Shown piece after piece: positions 1-4,608 of a stretch of DNA of 58,865 bases (its first letter is position 1; every line of letters starts with the position of its first letter). The position numbers and the translations under genes are program-made. The notes under the pieces are model-generated. The model saw only the letters and a program-made list of their open reading frames with translations. It made no database searches and was not told the DNA's origin. Where the stretch lies: positions 1 to 58,865 of the IMG/VR virus record IMGVR_UViG_3300032050_008696. One strand, written 5' to 3'. This DNA comes from a virus.

Positions 1-285
1 CACAATATGTTATGTTATTCGTCCACAATCCACACAGTTAATTACTCCGCGTGTTGATGATTGATGGGCCTTCTTTTTCCCACAACGACCTACGATATAT
101 CATTTATAATTTAGCTACGATGTCGTTACGCTTGAATTACAAGTTGTCCAACTCATAATTCTCCATAGACTTACACCACATATTGTTACTCCAACCAATA
201 ATGATTCTTCATCACTATTGTGCGTTACCCCTATACGAAAGGTTGTTCCGCCACTATCTTAAATTGTTAAAGAACTATCAAAAAA
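1..285 (-). other. gene-free leader or trailer region, structured on the minus strand
   Basis: I see no credible ORF or tRNA here. Read on the minus strand, it lies downstream of the intron-bearing tRNA and of a boxA-like element. Two foldable segments are visible: a 12-bp hairpin with a 4-nt loop at 134-161, and a weaker GGG/CCC hairpin near 70-95. The 7-base word CTACGAT is repeated directly near 92 and 115. It may be a further untranslated RNA or simply the 3' part of the tRNA precursor. The window edge prevents a decision. Confidence 0.3.
261..275 (-). promoter_or_regulatory. boxA-like antitermination element 1
   Basis: Minus strand GTTCTTTAACAATTT, downstream of the intron-bearing tRNA. 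It differs from the E. coli rrn boxA core GCTCTTTAACAATTT by one base. Confidence 0.6.
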
Positions 286-563
286 TGGTAGGGATGAGTG
301 GATTCGAACCACCGCTTTACAGATTTTCGTACTACTATAACTTTCGTTACTCATTTCTGATTTGTAGTCTGGACTTTCTCTTCATCATAACATTTCTGTT
401 TTAGATGTTCGCCGTTAAGTCTCTACACCTTTTCATTTCTGAACTTGGCTCGGGATTGGCAGTTAAGCTTTCCCCGAATTTGACGAATTCTACTTTGAAG
501 ATTTCTCTTCAAGCACTCAATTTACGCTAAAGTCTGTTGCCTCTTCCGCTGGGCTACATCCCC
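286..563 (-). tRNA. tRNA with Leu(UAA) anticodon, interrupted by a group I intron
   Basis: The 5' exon (563-530) and 3' exon (327-286) join into a 76-nt tRNA with a 7-bp acceptor stem, encoded CCA and a canonical T-arm. The anticodon stem is ACAGA/TCTGT around a loop CTTAAAA. Splicing falls between positions 34 and 35 of anticodon UAA, the same site used by cyanobacterial and plastid tRNA-Leu introns. The variable loop is only about 5 nt (AAAGC), whereas bacterial tRNA-Leu has a long variable arm, so the charged amino acid is uncertain. It lies behind a TTGACA/TAAGAT promoter and a boxA-like element. Confidence 0.85.
328..529 (-). ncRNA. group I intron, IC3-like, about 202 nt
   Basis: Visible catalytic-core elements, in order on the minus strand: P near 480-468 (AATTCGGGGAAA), Q near 459-446 (AATCCCGAGCC), R near 428-411 (GTAGAGACTTAACGG) and S near 383-371 (AAGAGAAAGTCC), with GACTT/AAGTC available for P7. 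The 5' exon ACUU pairs with an internal guide GAGU, giving the U-G pair at the splice site. The 3' exon AA can pair with UU next to the guide (P10). GAAA tetraloops cap hairpins at the P2 and P9 positions. The intron ends in G (position 328) and has no ORF. Its size is close to the ~205-nt Azoarcus tRNA-Ile intron. Confidence 0.88.
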
Positions 564-573
564 ATTTAAATTT

Positions 574-585
574 GTTTAAAGAACC
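574..585 (-). promoter_or_regulatory. boxA-like element 2
   Basis: GGTTCTTTAAAC, between the promoter at 604-631 and the intron-bearing tRNA. Confidence 0.55.
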
Positions 586-603
586 ATCACTTACTACTTA
601 TTC

Positions 604-631
604 ATCTTACCACATCTTCTTCTGATGTCAA
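604..631 (-). promoter_or_regulatory. sigma70-type promoter for the intron-bearing tRNA
   Basis: TTGACA (626-631) and TAAGAT (604-609), 16-nt spacer, with GTGG directly before the -10. The downstream sequence AGTAGTAAGTGATGGTTC recurs almost identically after the promoter at 2282-2309. Confidence 0.8.
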
Positions 632-649
632 CTGCTTTTTCAAAAAAAT

Positions 650-726
650 TGGTAGCTAGGGTCAGATTCGAACTGACACTGTTTCGTTTTTGAGACGAAT
701 GCCTCCTGCCTTTGGGCTACCTAGCC
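650..726 (-). tRNA. tRNA with Leu(CAA) anticodon, short variable loop
   Basis: Acceptor GGCTAGG pairs with CCTAGCT, followed by A73 and encoded CCA. The anticodon stem TTCGT/ACGAA closes a loop CTCAAAA, giving CAA. The T-arm is GTCAG-TTCGAAT-CTGAC. The variable loop is 5 nt, not the long arm expected of tRNA-Leu. It has its own promoter at 745-772 with the predicted start about 10 nt upstream of the mature 5' end. Confidence 0.88.
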
Positions 727-744
727 ATTTAATCTTATACAATA

Positions 745-772
745 ACTATACCGCAAACTTTTAAAAAGTCAA
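745..772 (-). promoter_or_regulatory. sigma70-type promoter for tRNA(CAA)
   Basis: TTGACT (767-772), 16-nt spacer, TATAGT (745-750). The predicted start is about ten bases before the tRNA. Confidence 0.75.
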
Positions 773-836
773 CTGATTTTAAATCTTTTTTCTACTTTTT
801 TTCTACTTTTAGAATCCACTCATATATTTATATTAT

Positions 837-980
837 ATGGGAAGAAAACAAAAATATAAAACTGAAGAAGAAAAACTTAACGCACGTCGTGAAAGACAAA
901 TGCGTTATTATTTCAAAAATCAACAAGTTAAAAAAGAACAATCATTAAAAAGATATTATAAAAAGAAAGAAAACAAATGA
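837..980 (+). CDS. 47-aa very basic protein upstream of the HNH endonuclease
   Basis: ATG at 837, stop TGA overlapping the ATG of the next gene as ATGA. The product is rich in Lys, Arg, Tyr and Gln and predicted helical, with a Tyr-Tyr/Lys spacing like the DNA-binding helices often attached to homing endonucleases. The overlap suggests translational coupling, so the two proteins may act together or be halves of one endonuclease. I do not recognise a named family. It is antisense to the tRNA genes around it. Confidence 0.6.
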   Translation: MGRKQKYKTEEEKLNARRERQMRYYFKNQQVKKEQSLKRYYKKKENK

Positions 981-1381
981 AAACATTCAATTCAATTTGT
1001 AAATGTTGTAATCAACAATTTGTTCATCACTCTTCATCTGGTGGTGTATATTGCACTAATAAGTGCCAACAAAGATATCAAACATCTATAATGAAAGAAC
1101 AGATTAAATCTGGTACATATCCAAATATTCCAACTAGACCATTTATATATTCAATGTTATGTGAAGATTTTGGAAATAAATGTTCACTATGTGGAATAGA
1201 CGGAAATAACTGGAATGGGAATTCTATTAGATTGTGGGTAGACCACATTGATGGTTATGCCAACAATAACAAATATTCTAATTTCAGATTAATCTGCCCC
1301 AATTGTGATTCCCAACTTGATACTTGTAGAGCAAAAAATAAAGGAAAAGGAAGAAAATCTTTGGGATTAAAAATCCGTTGA
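977..1381 (+). CDS. HNH homing endonuclease, free-standing
   Basis: 134 aa. An N-terminal zinc site (CxxC near residues 9-12, CxxxC near 26-30) precedes a second CxxC at about 75-78 and an HNH core: V-D-H-I-D-G near residue 97, then an Asn-rich turn and L-I-C-P-N-C. The Asp-His and following Asn match the catalytic pattern of small phage HNH enzymes. It lies on the plus strand inside a minus-strand tRNA array and probably entered as a mobile gene. It could have moved the nearby group I intron, but nothing in the sequence proves a partnership. Confidence 0.85.
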   Translation: MKTFNSICKCCNQQFVHHSSSGGVYCTNKCQQRYQTSIMKEQIKSGTYPNIPTRPFIYSMLCEDFGNKCSLCGIDGNNWNGNSIRLWVDHIDGYANNNKYSNFRLICPNCDSQLDTCRAKNKGKGRKSLGLKIR

Positions 1382-1391
1382 TTAAATAAAA

Positions 1392-1485
1392 TGGTGGTTC
1401 CGCCCGGATTCGAACCGAGACCGTGCTCAAATCTAGAGCTTATCAACGTTATAAGCGTTGCGTTCTACCGTTAAACTACGGAACC
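1392..1485 (-). tRNA. tRNA with Ile(UAU) anticodon and a long variable arm
   Basis: Acceptor GGTTCCG pairs perfectly with CGGAACC, with A73 and encoded CCA. The anticodon stem CAACG/CGTTG closes CTTATAA, giving UAU (reads AUA). The T-arm contains TTCGAAT. Between the anticodon and T stems lie about 24 nt that form a GCTC/GAGC hairpin, so the molecule is a 94-nt class II tRNA. Class II shape is normal for Leu, Ser and Tyr, not Ile. AUA occurs at well-conserved Ile positions in this window (for example in the RmlB nucleotide-binding loop), which fits decoding as Ile. Confidence 0.85.
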
Positions 1486-1491
1486 ACTAAA

Positions 1492-1565
1492 TGGTAGCGG
1501 GTAGCCGAATTACACGACTTCCTTCTCGTTATGAGCGAGATATGCTATTTTTACACTCACCCGCA
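1492..1565 (-). tRNA. tRNA with CAU anticodon (Met, fMet or Ile2), divergent
   Basis: The anticodon stem TCTCG/CGAGA closes CTCATAA. The acceptor stem has six good pairs and a T1/T72 mismatch, reminiscent of the unpaired 1-72 position of initiator tRNA. The T-loop is TGTAATT rather than TTCRAxx. CCA is encoded. Which of the three CAU species it is cannot be decided from sequence alone. Confidence 0.65.
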
Positions 1566-1580
1566 AATTATTAAAGAACT
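1565..1580 (-). promoter_or_regulatory. boxA-like element 3
   Basis: AGTTCTTTAATAATTT, between two CAU tRNAs. Confidence 0.5.
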
Positions 1581-1584
1581 AAAA

Positions 1585-1656
1585 TGGTAGCTGGTATGGG
1601 TGCTGCCCCCACTTGACAAACCTTATGAGGATTCGTCGTTTGCTGAAACCCCAGCC
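1585..1656 (-). tRNA. tRNA with CAU anticodon, degenerate
   Basis: The anticodon arm GAATC-CTCATAA-GGTTT and a T-stem GTGGG/CCCAT are present, and CCA is encoded. The T-loop (GGCAGCA) is not canonical, the acceptor has a mismatch at 7-66, and the D-arm is poorly formed. It may be a decaying or unusually folded Met/Ile2 tRNA. Confidence 0.5.
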
Positions 1657-1664
1657 ATTTTAAA

Positions 1665-1741
1665 TGGTTGCTGAAGCATAGGAATCGCACCTACTTAATG
1701 AATGGTTATGAGCCATCCCCAGATCTAACCTGCCGCCAGCT
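1665..1741 (-). tRNA. tRNA with CAU anticodon, atypical acceptor
   Basis: The anticodon arm GATGG-CTCATAA-CCATT and the T-arm GTAGG-TGCGATT-CCTAT are clear, and CCA is encoded. The acceptor pairs imperfectly, with an A/A mismatch at 1-72 and about two extra bases before the 3' strand. This is the third CAU tRNA in a row, so initiator, elongator Met and Ile2 roles may be split among them. Confidence 0.5.
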
Positions 1742-1745
1742 ATTG

Positions 1746-1759
1746 AATTTTAAAGAACC
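1746..1759 (-). promoter_or_regulatory. boxA-like element 4
   Basis: GGTTCTTTAAAATT, between the pseudoknot and the following CAU tRNA. Confidence 0.5.
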
Positions 1760-1771
1760 GTAAAAAATCGA

Positions 1772-1819
1772 GTTGGGTGTATTTTATTGAATACTCTATC
1801 CACCCAACAAATAGAGTAT
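1772..1819 (-). other. H-type RNA pseudoknot
   Basis: ATACTCTAT (1791-1799) is perfectly complementary to ATAGAGTAT (1811-1819), and GTTGGGTG (1772-1779) to CACCCAAC (1801-1808). The two helices interleave. On the minus strand this gives stem 1 of 9 bp, a 2-nt loop, stem 2 of 8 bp, a 1-nt junction and an 11-nt loop 3, the classical proportions of an H-type pseudoknot. On the plus strand the loop lengths are sterically poor, which supports the minus strand as the transcribed one. Confidence 0.7.
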
Positions 1820-1936
1820 ACCATGTACTAACCCCGCAACCAAGAAGTTTTTTAAGAGATCTTCCATACTCTAGGGGCGTAGTTTTCTATGCCCTCCACC
1901 ATGTTGTTTTTCTTAGCAATACAACCAAACATCAAA

Positions 1937-2011
1937 TGGTAGTCTGTAGGGGAATCGAACCCCTCTTACCGGAGTGAAAGTCCAGTGTCCTAGCCGATAG
2001 ACGAACAGACC
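1937..2011 (-). tRNA. tRNA-Glu(UUC)
   Basis: Acceptor GGTCTGT/ACAGACT, anticodon arm CTGGA-CTTTCAC-TCCGG, T-arm AGGGG-TTCGATT-CCCCT, encoded CCA. A canonical tRNA reading GAA/GAG, useful in this A/T-ending-codon genome. Confidence 0.95.
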
Positions 2012-2018
2012 GTTAAAT

Positions 2019-2095
2019 TGGTGGTCCCGGTGGGACTCGAACCCACGACCTAAAGCTTAAAAGGCTTCAGCTCTAACCAACTGAGCTACAAGACC
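2019..2095 (-). tRNA. tRNA-Lys(UUU)
   Basis: Canonical D-arm (TAGCTCAGTTGGTTAGAGC), anticodon arm GAAGC-CTTTTAA-GCTTT, T-arm GTGGG-TTCGAGT-CCCAC, encoded CCA. A boxA-like element and a promoter lie immediately upstream. Confidence 0.95.
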
Positions 2096-2102
2096 AATAA
2101 AA

Positions 2103-2118
2103 TTTTTTTTAAAGAACC
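2103..2118 (-). promoter_or_regulatory. boxA-like element 5
   Basis: GGTTCTTTAAAAAAAA, just downstream of the promoter at 2131-2158 and upstream of tRNA-Lys, the leader position boxA has in rRNA operons. Confidence 0.6.
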
Positions 2119-2130
2119 GACAACAAAATC

Positions 2131-2158
2131 ATCTTACCATACATTCTTAACTTGTCAA
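2131..2158 (-). promoter_or_regulatory. sigma70-type promoter for the Lys/Glu/Met/Ile tRNA block
   Basis: TTGACA (2153-2158), 16-nt spacer, TAAGAT (2131-2136). A boxA-like element follows about 13 nt after the -10, and then tRNA-Lys. Confidence 0.8.
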
Positions 2159-2162
2159 CAGC

Positions 2163-2266
2163 GATGTTCTTTGTTGGTGACCCCCTTCGGTTAAAGGCCG
2201 AGGCAGTTCCGCCATACGTAGATGTTCTAGAGGAGTGCTTCTCCCACCATGCTTAAAAGAACCATC
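2163..2266 (-). ncRNA. candidate structured RNA closed by a 10-bp stem
   Basis: GATGTTCTTT (2163-2172) pairs with AAAGAACCATC (2256-2266) with a single bulge. Inside, TGGTG (2175-2179) pairs with CACCA (2245-2249), and further hairpins form: CCTTCGG/CCGAGG (about 2184-2202), GGC/GCC (2202-2213) and GGAG/CTCC (2232-2244). The arrangement is cloverleaf-like and the minus-strand 3' end reads CACCA, but acceptor and anticodon arms do not fit a tRNA. A TTGATC/TAAGAT promoter lies just upstream at 2282-2309. Confidence 0.45.
2252..2263 (-). promoter_or_regulatory. boxA-like element 6 (one extra T)
   Basis: GGTTCTTTTAAG, after the promoter at 2282-2309. It also forms one strand of the stem closing the RNA at 2163-2266, so it may be structural rather than a protein site. 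Confidence 0.35.
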
Positions 2267-2281
2267 ACTTACTACTTCTTT

Positions 2282-2309
2282 ATCTTACCACTAAGTTTTC
2301 AAAGATCAA
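2282..2309 (-). promoter_or_regulatory. sigma70-type promoter for the structured RNA at 2163-2266
   Basis: TTGATC (2304-2309), 16-nt spacer, TAAGAT (2282-2287), preceded by the GTGG extension seen at other sites. A boxA-like word with one extra T follows. Confidence 0.7.
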
Positions 2310-2377
2310 TAACTTTTTTTAGAAAGTTTTGAGGTAACTTATAAATATTAAATATATCAAATAAATTACCGAAAAAA

Positions 2378-2452
2378 TGGTACCCCCATTAGGATTCGAA
2401 CCTAAACAAAGGCTTTAGAAGAACCTTGTGCTATCCATTACACCATGAGGGC
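2378..2452 (-). tRNA. tRNA-Arg(UCU)
   Basis: Acceptor GCCCTCA/TGGGGGT, anticodon arm AGGTT-CTTCTAA-AGCCT, T-arm with TTCGAAT, encoded CCA. It reads AGA, the dominant Arg codon expected in an AT-rich genome. Confidence 0.93.
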
Positions 2453-2461
2453 ACTGTGAAC

Positions 2462-2794
2462 TTACTTACCTTTTTCCATTTCATCCCGAAGAGCTTTACC
2501 AAGTTCAGTTAAACTGAAAAGTGGTTCACCATCTTCGTTAGTACCTGAAACATATAATAGACCATCTTCAACCATCTTGTCAACTGTCTTTTTAGTTTCC
2601 GCCAAACTAATTTCATTATAAATCACTTCGGCTTCAAACTCGTTACAATCAAGCTCTTTCATGATTACCTCAATACAAGCTTGCTTTTCTTCGGCTTTGA
2701 CTTGTTCTTCTACTTTATCGGCATCAAGATTAGAACAATGATTCAATAGATCGTCAATTGATCCGGTGAAGTTATCGGTAATGTACTTGTCCAT
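2462..2794 (-). CDS. hypothetical protein, possible winged-helix C-terminus
   Basis: 110 aa, acidic. The C-terminal third reads like a winged helix: a helix, a short hairpin around the Asn-Glu-Asp-Gly-Glu-Pro turn near residues 87-92, then a helix containing Leu-Thr-Glu-Leu-Gly-Lys. The N-terminal half is helical with two Cys but no metal motif. It is the first protein gene upstream of the tRNA-Arg end of the array. No family recognised; a DNA-binding role is only suggested. Confidence 0.7.
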   Translation of the reverse strand: MDKYITDNFTGSIDDLLNHCSNLDADKVEEQVKAEEKQACIEVIMKELDCNEFEAEVIYNEISLAETKKTVDKMVEDGLLYVSGTNEDGEPLFSLTELGKALRDEMEKGK

Positions 2795-2805
2795 GTATAT
2801 AGATA

Positions 2806-3090
2806 TTATAGTGTTACTGGTACATTCTTGTAGTAACGTACAGCACGATCTACCATCTTATTAAGAACCTTTGTGGTACTTACTGGTACAGTTTTATTTG
2901 GACCCCATCCATTTTCAGCACGACCAAGAGCAATAGTAAATGCCTTGCGTTTATCAAATCGATCACCAGCTTTTGTATTTGTATGACTCCACCCCAATCG
3001 AATTGTACCATCAATAACTGTGGCAACAACCATTCCACGGGGCTGACCATTACGGTCACGTACCAACTGCTTAAGTGTAGTATCCTTCAT
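2806..3090 (-). CDS. hypothetical phage protein, 94 aa
   Basis: The longest reading frame extends to 3171, but the ATG at 3088-3090 has an AAAGG ribosome-binding site six bases upstream and avoids overlapping the next gene, so I choose it. The protein begins with a Lys/Arg-rich helix, then a beta-rich part with two Gly-Trp pairs, and ends in a basic helix. No family recognised. It sits in a run of small early-type genes. Confidence 0.7.
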   Translation of the reverse strand: MKDTTLKQLVRDRNGQPRGMVVATVIDGTIRLGWSHTNTKAGDRFDKRKAFTIALGRAENGWGPNKTVPVSTTKVLNKMVDRAVRYYKNVPVTL

Positions 3091-3112
3091 ATAACCTTTA
3101 TTTTTTATTTTT

Positions 3113-3295
3113 TTAGTTTCCTTCGACGTAACGTAGTAGATCACGATTTGGTTCAACACCAATCTTTTCATCTACAGCCTGCTTGATAGCAGCCTTATAA
3201 TAATACTGTGCGTATAGATCTGTTAGTTGTAGTTTACGTTCTGCGATTTTTTCTTTGAGGTTATTAATAACTGTTTGAGTAGTCTTCGTCTTCAT
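3113..3295 (-). CDS. hypothetical protein, 60 aa, helical
   Basis: Start chosen at ATG 3293-3295; a GTG at 3328 would add 11 residues and enlarge the overlap with the upstream gene. The product is mostly alpha-helical with Gln/Lys/Tyr-rich heptads. Its 5' end overlaps the 3' end of the 51-aa gene at 3264-3419 in another frame, suggesting coupled translation. Function unknown. Confidence 0.6.
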   Translation of the reverse strand: MKTKTTQTVINNLKEKIAERKLQLTDLYAQYYYKAAIKQAVDEKIGVEPNRDLLRYVEGN

Positions 3296-3419
3296 ATTTT
3301 GAATTGTAACGAGAAGGTTTTCCTTCACTAGGTTGCCACTTCTTGTTAACCTTTTTGTTTGATTTGTTGCGCCAATTTCCTTCGTTGCGTGAACGACGAT
3401 CTTTGAATGACTTTCCCAT
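3264..3419 (-). CDS. 51-aa basic, Asn/Ser-rich small protein
   Basis: ATG at 3417-3419, TAA at 3264-3266. The product is dominated by Lys, Arg, Asn and Ser with two Trp, then an acidic Tyr-rich tail. No clear Shine-Dalgarno sequence is seen. It fills what would otherwise be an unexplained gap and overlaps the next gene by 32 bases. It could bind nucleic acid; no family recognised. Confidence 0.55.
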   Translation of the reverse strand: MGKSFKDRRSRNEGNWRNKSNKKVNKKWQPSEGKPSRYNSKYEDEDYSNSY

Positions 3420-3496
3420 ATACTACTTTTAAAAATAAATAGTGGAAGAAAAGGGGATTAATAACTTTTTTTATCAATCCCCATTTTGTTCAACTT

Positions 3497-3745
3497 TTAA
3501 GCAGAAGCAGTCTGTGAATTGGTTGTGGTTGAATTGTAAGTATACACAATACTTGGCTTGCCACGCTTACCAGTCTTCTGCGTACCCGCTACAGTATAGC
3601 GGCCATTAGCAACACTACGCTTAATGTGCATCCGAAGTGTCGGAGTCTTGACGTTAGTGTTGATGTTGACTAGATCAACAATCGTAAAATTGCGATCAGT
3701 GATTTCATTTACCTGTGTTGCCTTGCGGCCTGTCTTGTTGCTCAT
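3497..3745 (-). CDS. 82-aa small protein behind a strong promoter
   Basis: It follows the near-consensus promoter at 3793-3820. The codons are noticeably more C/G-ending than in neighbouring genes, as often seen for highly expressed phage genes. The middle contains a basic segment resembling a helix-turn-helix (around residues 34-50), followed by a Gly/Lys-rich turn and a Ser/Thr/Asn tail. It may be an abundant early DNA-binding protein; function unknown. Confidence 0.7.
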   Translation of the reverse strand: MSNKTGRKATQVNEITDRNFTIVDLVNINTNVKTPTLRMHIKRSVANGRYTVAGTQKTGKRGKPSIVYTYNSTTTNSQTASA

Positions 3746-3792
3746 ACTTTTATGTTTTATATTTTGTTTTGTTATTAACTTACTACAAATTC

Positions 3793-3820
3793 ATCTTACC
3801 ACGGTTTTAAACAAAGTCAA
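3793..3820 (-). promoter_or_regulatory. sigma70-type promoter for the 82-aa gene
   Basis: TTGACT (3815-3820), 16-nt spacer ending in GTGG, TAAGAT (3793-3798). It leaves an untranslated leader of about 40 nt before the ATG at 3745. Confidence 0.8.
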
Positions 3821-3829
3821 CATTCTTTT

Positions 3830-4039
3830 TCAAAATCCTTTCGAAGCCTCAAACACCAACGCTTCGGTCAGATTACCGCTACCATAACGCTTGCCATTAC
3901 GGTCAAACGTGGTGTTGCTGCTAGCGTTATAATAACCAACATTCTTGCCATTTTTATCATGGGCATACACAGTTGAACCCGTGTCCTTGGTATAACCAAT
4001 GTTGCGGTTGCTACCATCCATTACATACTTAGTACTCAT
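3830..4039 (-). CDS. 69-aa Gly/Asn/Tyr-rich repeat protein
   Basis: Contains short degenerate repeats of the type Asp-x-Asn-Gly-(Lys/Arg)-x-x-Gly-Tyr with about 12-residue spacing, which suggests a small beta-hairpin repeat fold. Like its downstream neighbour it uses more G/C-ending codons than most of the window. No signal peptide. Function unknown. Confidence 0.7.
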   Translation of the reverse strand: MSTKYVMDGSNRNIGYTKDTGSTVYAHDKNGKNVGYYNASSNTTFDRNGKRYGSGNLTEALVFEASKGF

Positions 4040-4056
4040 ATTTTATTTTTTATGTT

Positions 4057-4599
4057 TTAGTTGTTGTCTACGAAATTACGATAAAAACTCATTACAATGC
4101 CACTGGTAGTACCTACGTTAAGTGAACGTACACTACCATAAGCTGGAATAGTGATAATCATATCACTTTGATCAAGCATATACTTGCTCAAGCCACACTT
4201 TTCTTCACCAAAGATAAACATTGGATAACATGAACTGTCAAAACAGTCACAACTGAATAGATTACAAGTCTTGTCAACATATTCAGGAATATTGTTTTCG
4301 ATAGCAATTAAAGTGTAATTATTGAGACGTACATAAGATACGAAATCTTCCTCTGTCTTGATGTGCTTCAAATCGGTGTAGTGGTGTGTACCAACTGTGC
4401 CACGACGATCCCATTGCTTGCTACCACCAACATATAGAGCTTCCTTGAAACCAAAGAAGTTTGCGTTACGTACAAGAGTAGACAGATTGAAGTCTCCGTT
4501 AACGTGCATCATAGCAACGCCTGCGTCAATACAATTACTCTTACAATAGGACTTGATATCGTCCACAGTCTTACTCTTTAGATGATCCAAAACATTCAT
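4057..4599 (-). CDS. SpoU/TrmH-family RNA 2'-O-methyltransferase
   Basis: 180 aa. All three SPOUT motifs are present: S-T-L-V-R-N-A at 40-46 (catalytic Arg/Asn), F-G-E-E-K-C-G-L at 130-137, and S-L-N-V-G-T-T-S-G at 159-167, which forms the knotted SAM site. Such enzymes methylate ribose in tRNA or rRNA. No N-terminal RNA-binding extension is present, so it is a minimal catalytic domain like TrmL. It has its own promoter with almost no leader. The nearby tRNA array makes phage or host tRNA a plausible substrate (inference). Confidence 0.88.
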   Translation of the reverse strand: MNVLDHLKSKTVDDIKSYCKSNCIDAGVAMMHVNGDFNLSTLVRNANFFGFKEALYVGGSKQWDRRGTVGTHHYTDLKHIKTEEDFVSYVRLNNYTLIAIENNIPEYVDKTCNLFSCDCFDSSCYPMFIFGEEKCGLSKYMLDQSDMIITIPAYGSVRSLNVGTTSGIVMSFYRNFVDNN

Positions 4600-4608
4600 A
4601 GTAAAATT

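Larger units (their letters stand above)
1742..1936 (-). ncRNA. candidate structured RNA between tRNAs, with a pseudoknot
   Basis: This 195-nt gap holds no convincing ORF. It contains an H-type pseudoknot at 1772-1819 and, upstream on the minus strand, a hairpin near 1872-1893 with a GGGC/GCCC base and an AAAA loop. It is presumably transcribed with the tRNAs. No RNA family was recognised. Confidence 0.4.

Noticed and set aside
183-404. 73-aa open frame over the intron-bearing tRNA
   Set aside because: It is antisense to a well-supported tRNA and intron and has no coding features.
286-563. A stop-codon suppressor tRNA
   Set aside because: The spliced anticodon is UAA, which reads UUA codons; reading the stop UAA would need UUA. 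Genes here end normally in TAA and TGA.
1392-1485. Reassignment of AUA from Ile to another amino acid
   Set aside because: AUA occurs at conserved Ile positions, for example in the RmlB glycine-rich loop, so Ile decoding is more likely despite the class II shape.
1777-1977. 66-aa open frame on the plus strand
   Set aside because: It runs through the pseudoknot and into tRNA-Glu on the other strand; composition is not protein-like.
2163-2266. A tenth tRNA gene
   Set aside because: The CACCA end and hairpins are suggestive, but the acceptor strands do not pair and no proper anticodon arm forms; kept only as a structured RNA candidate.
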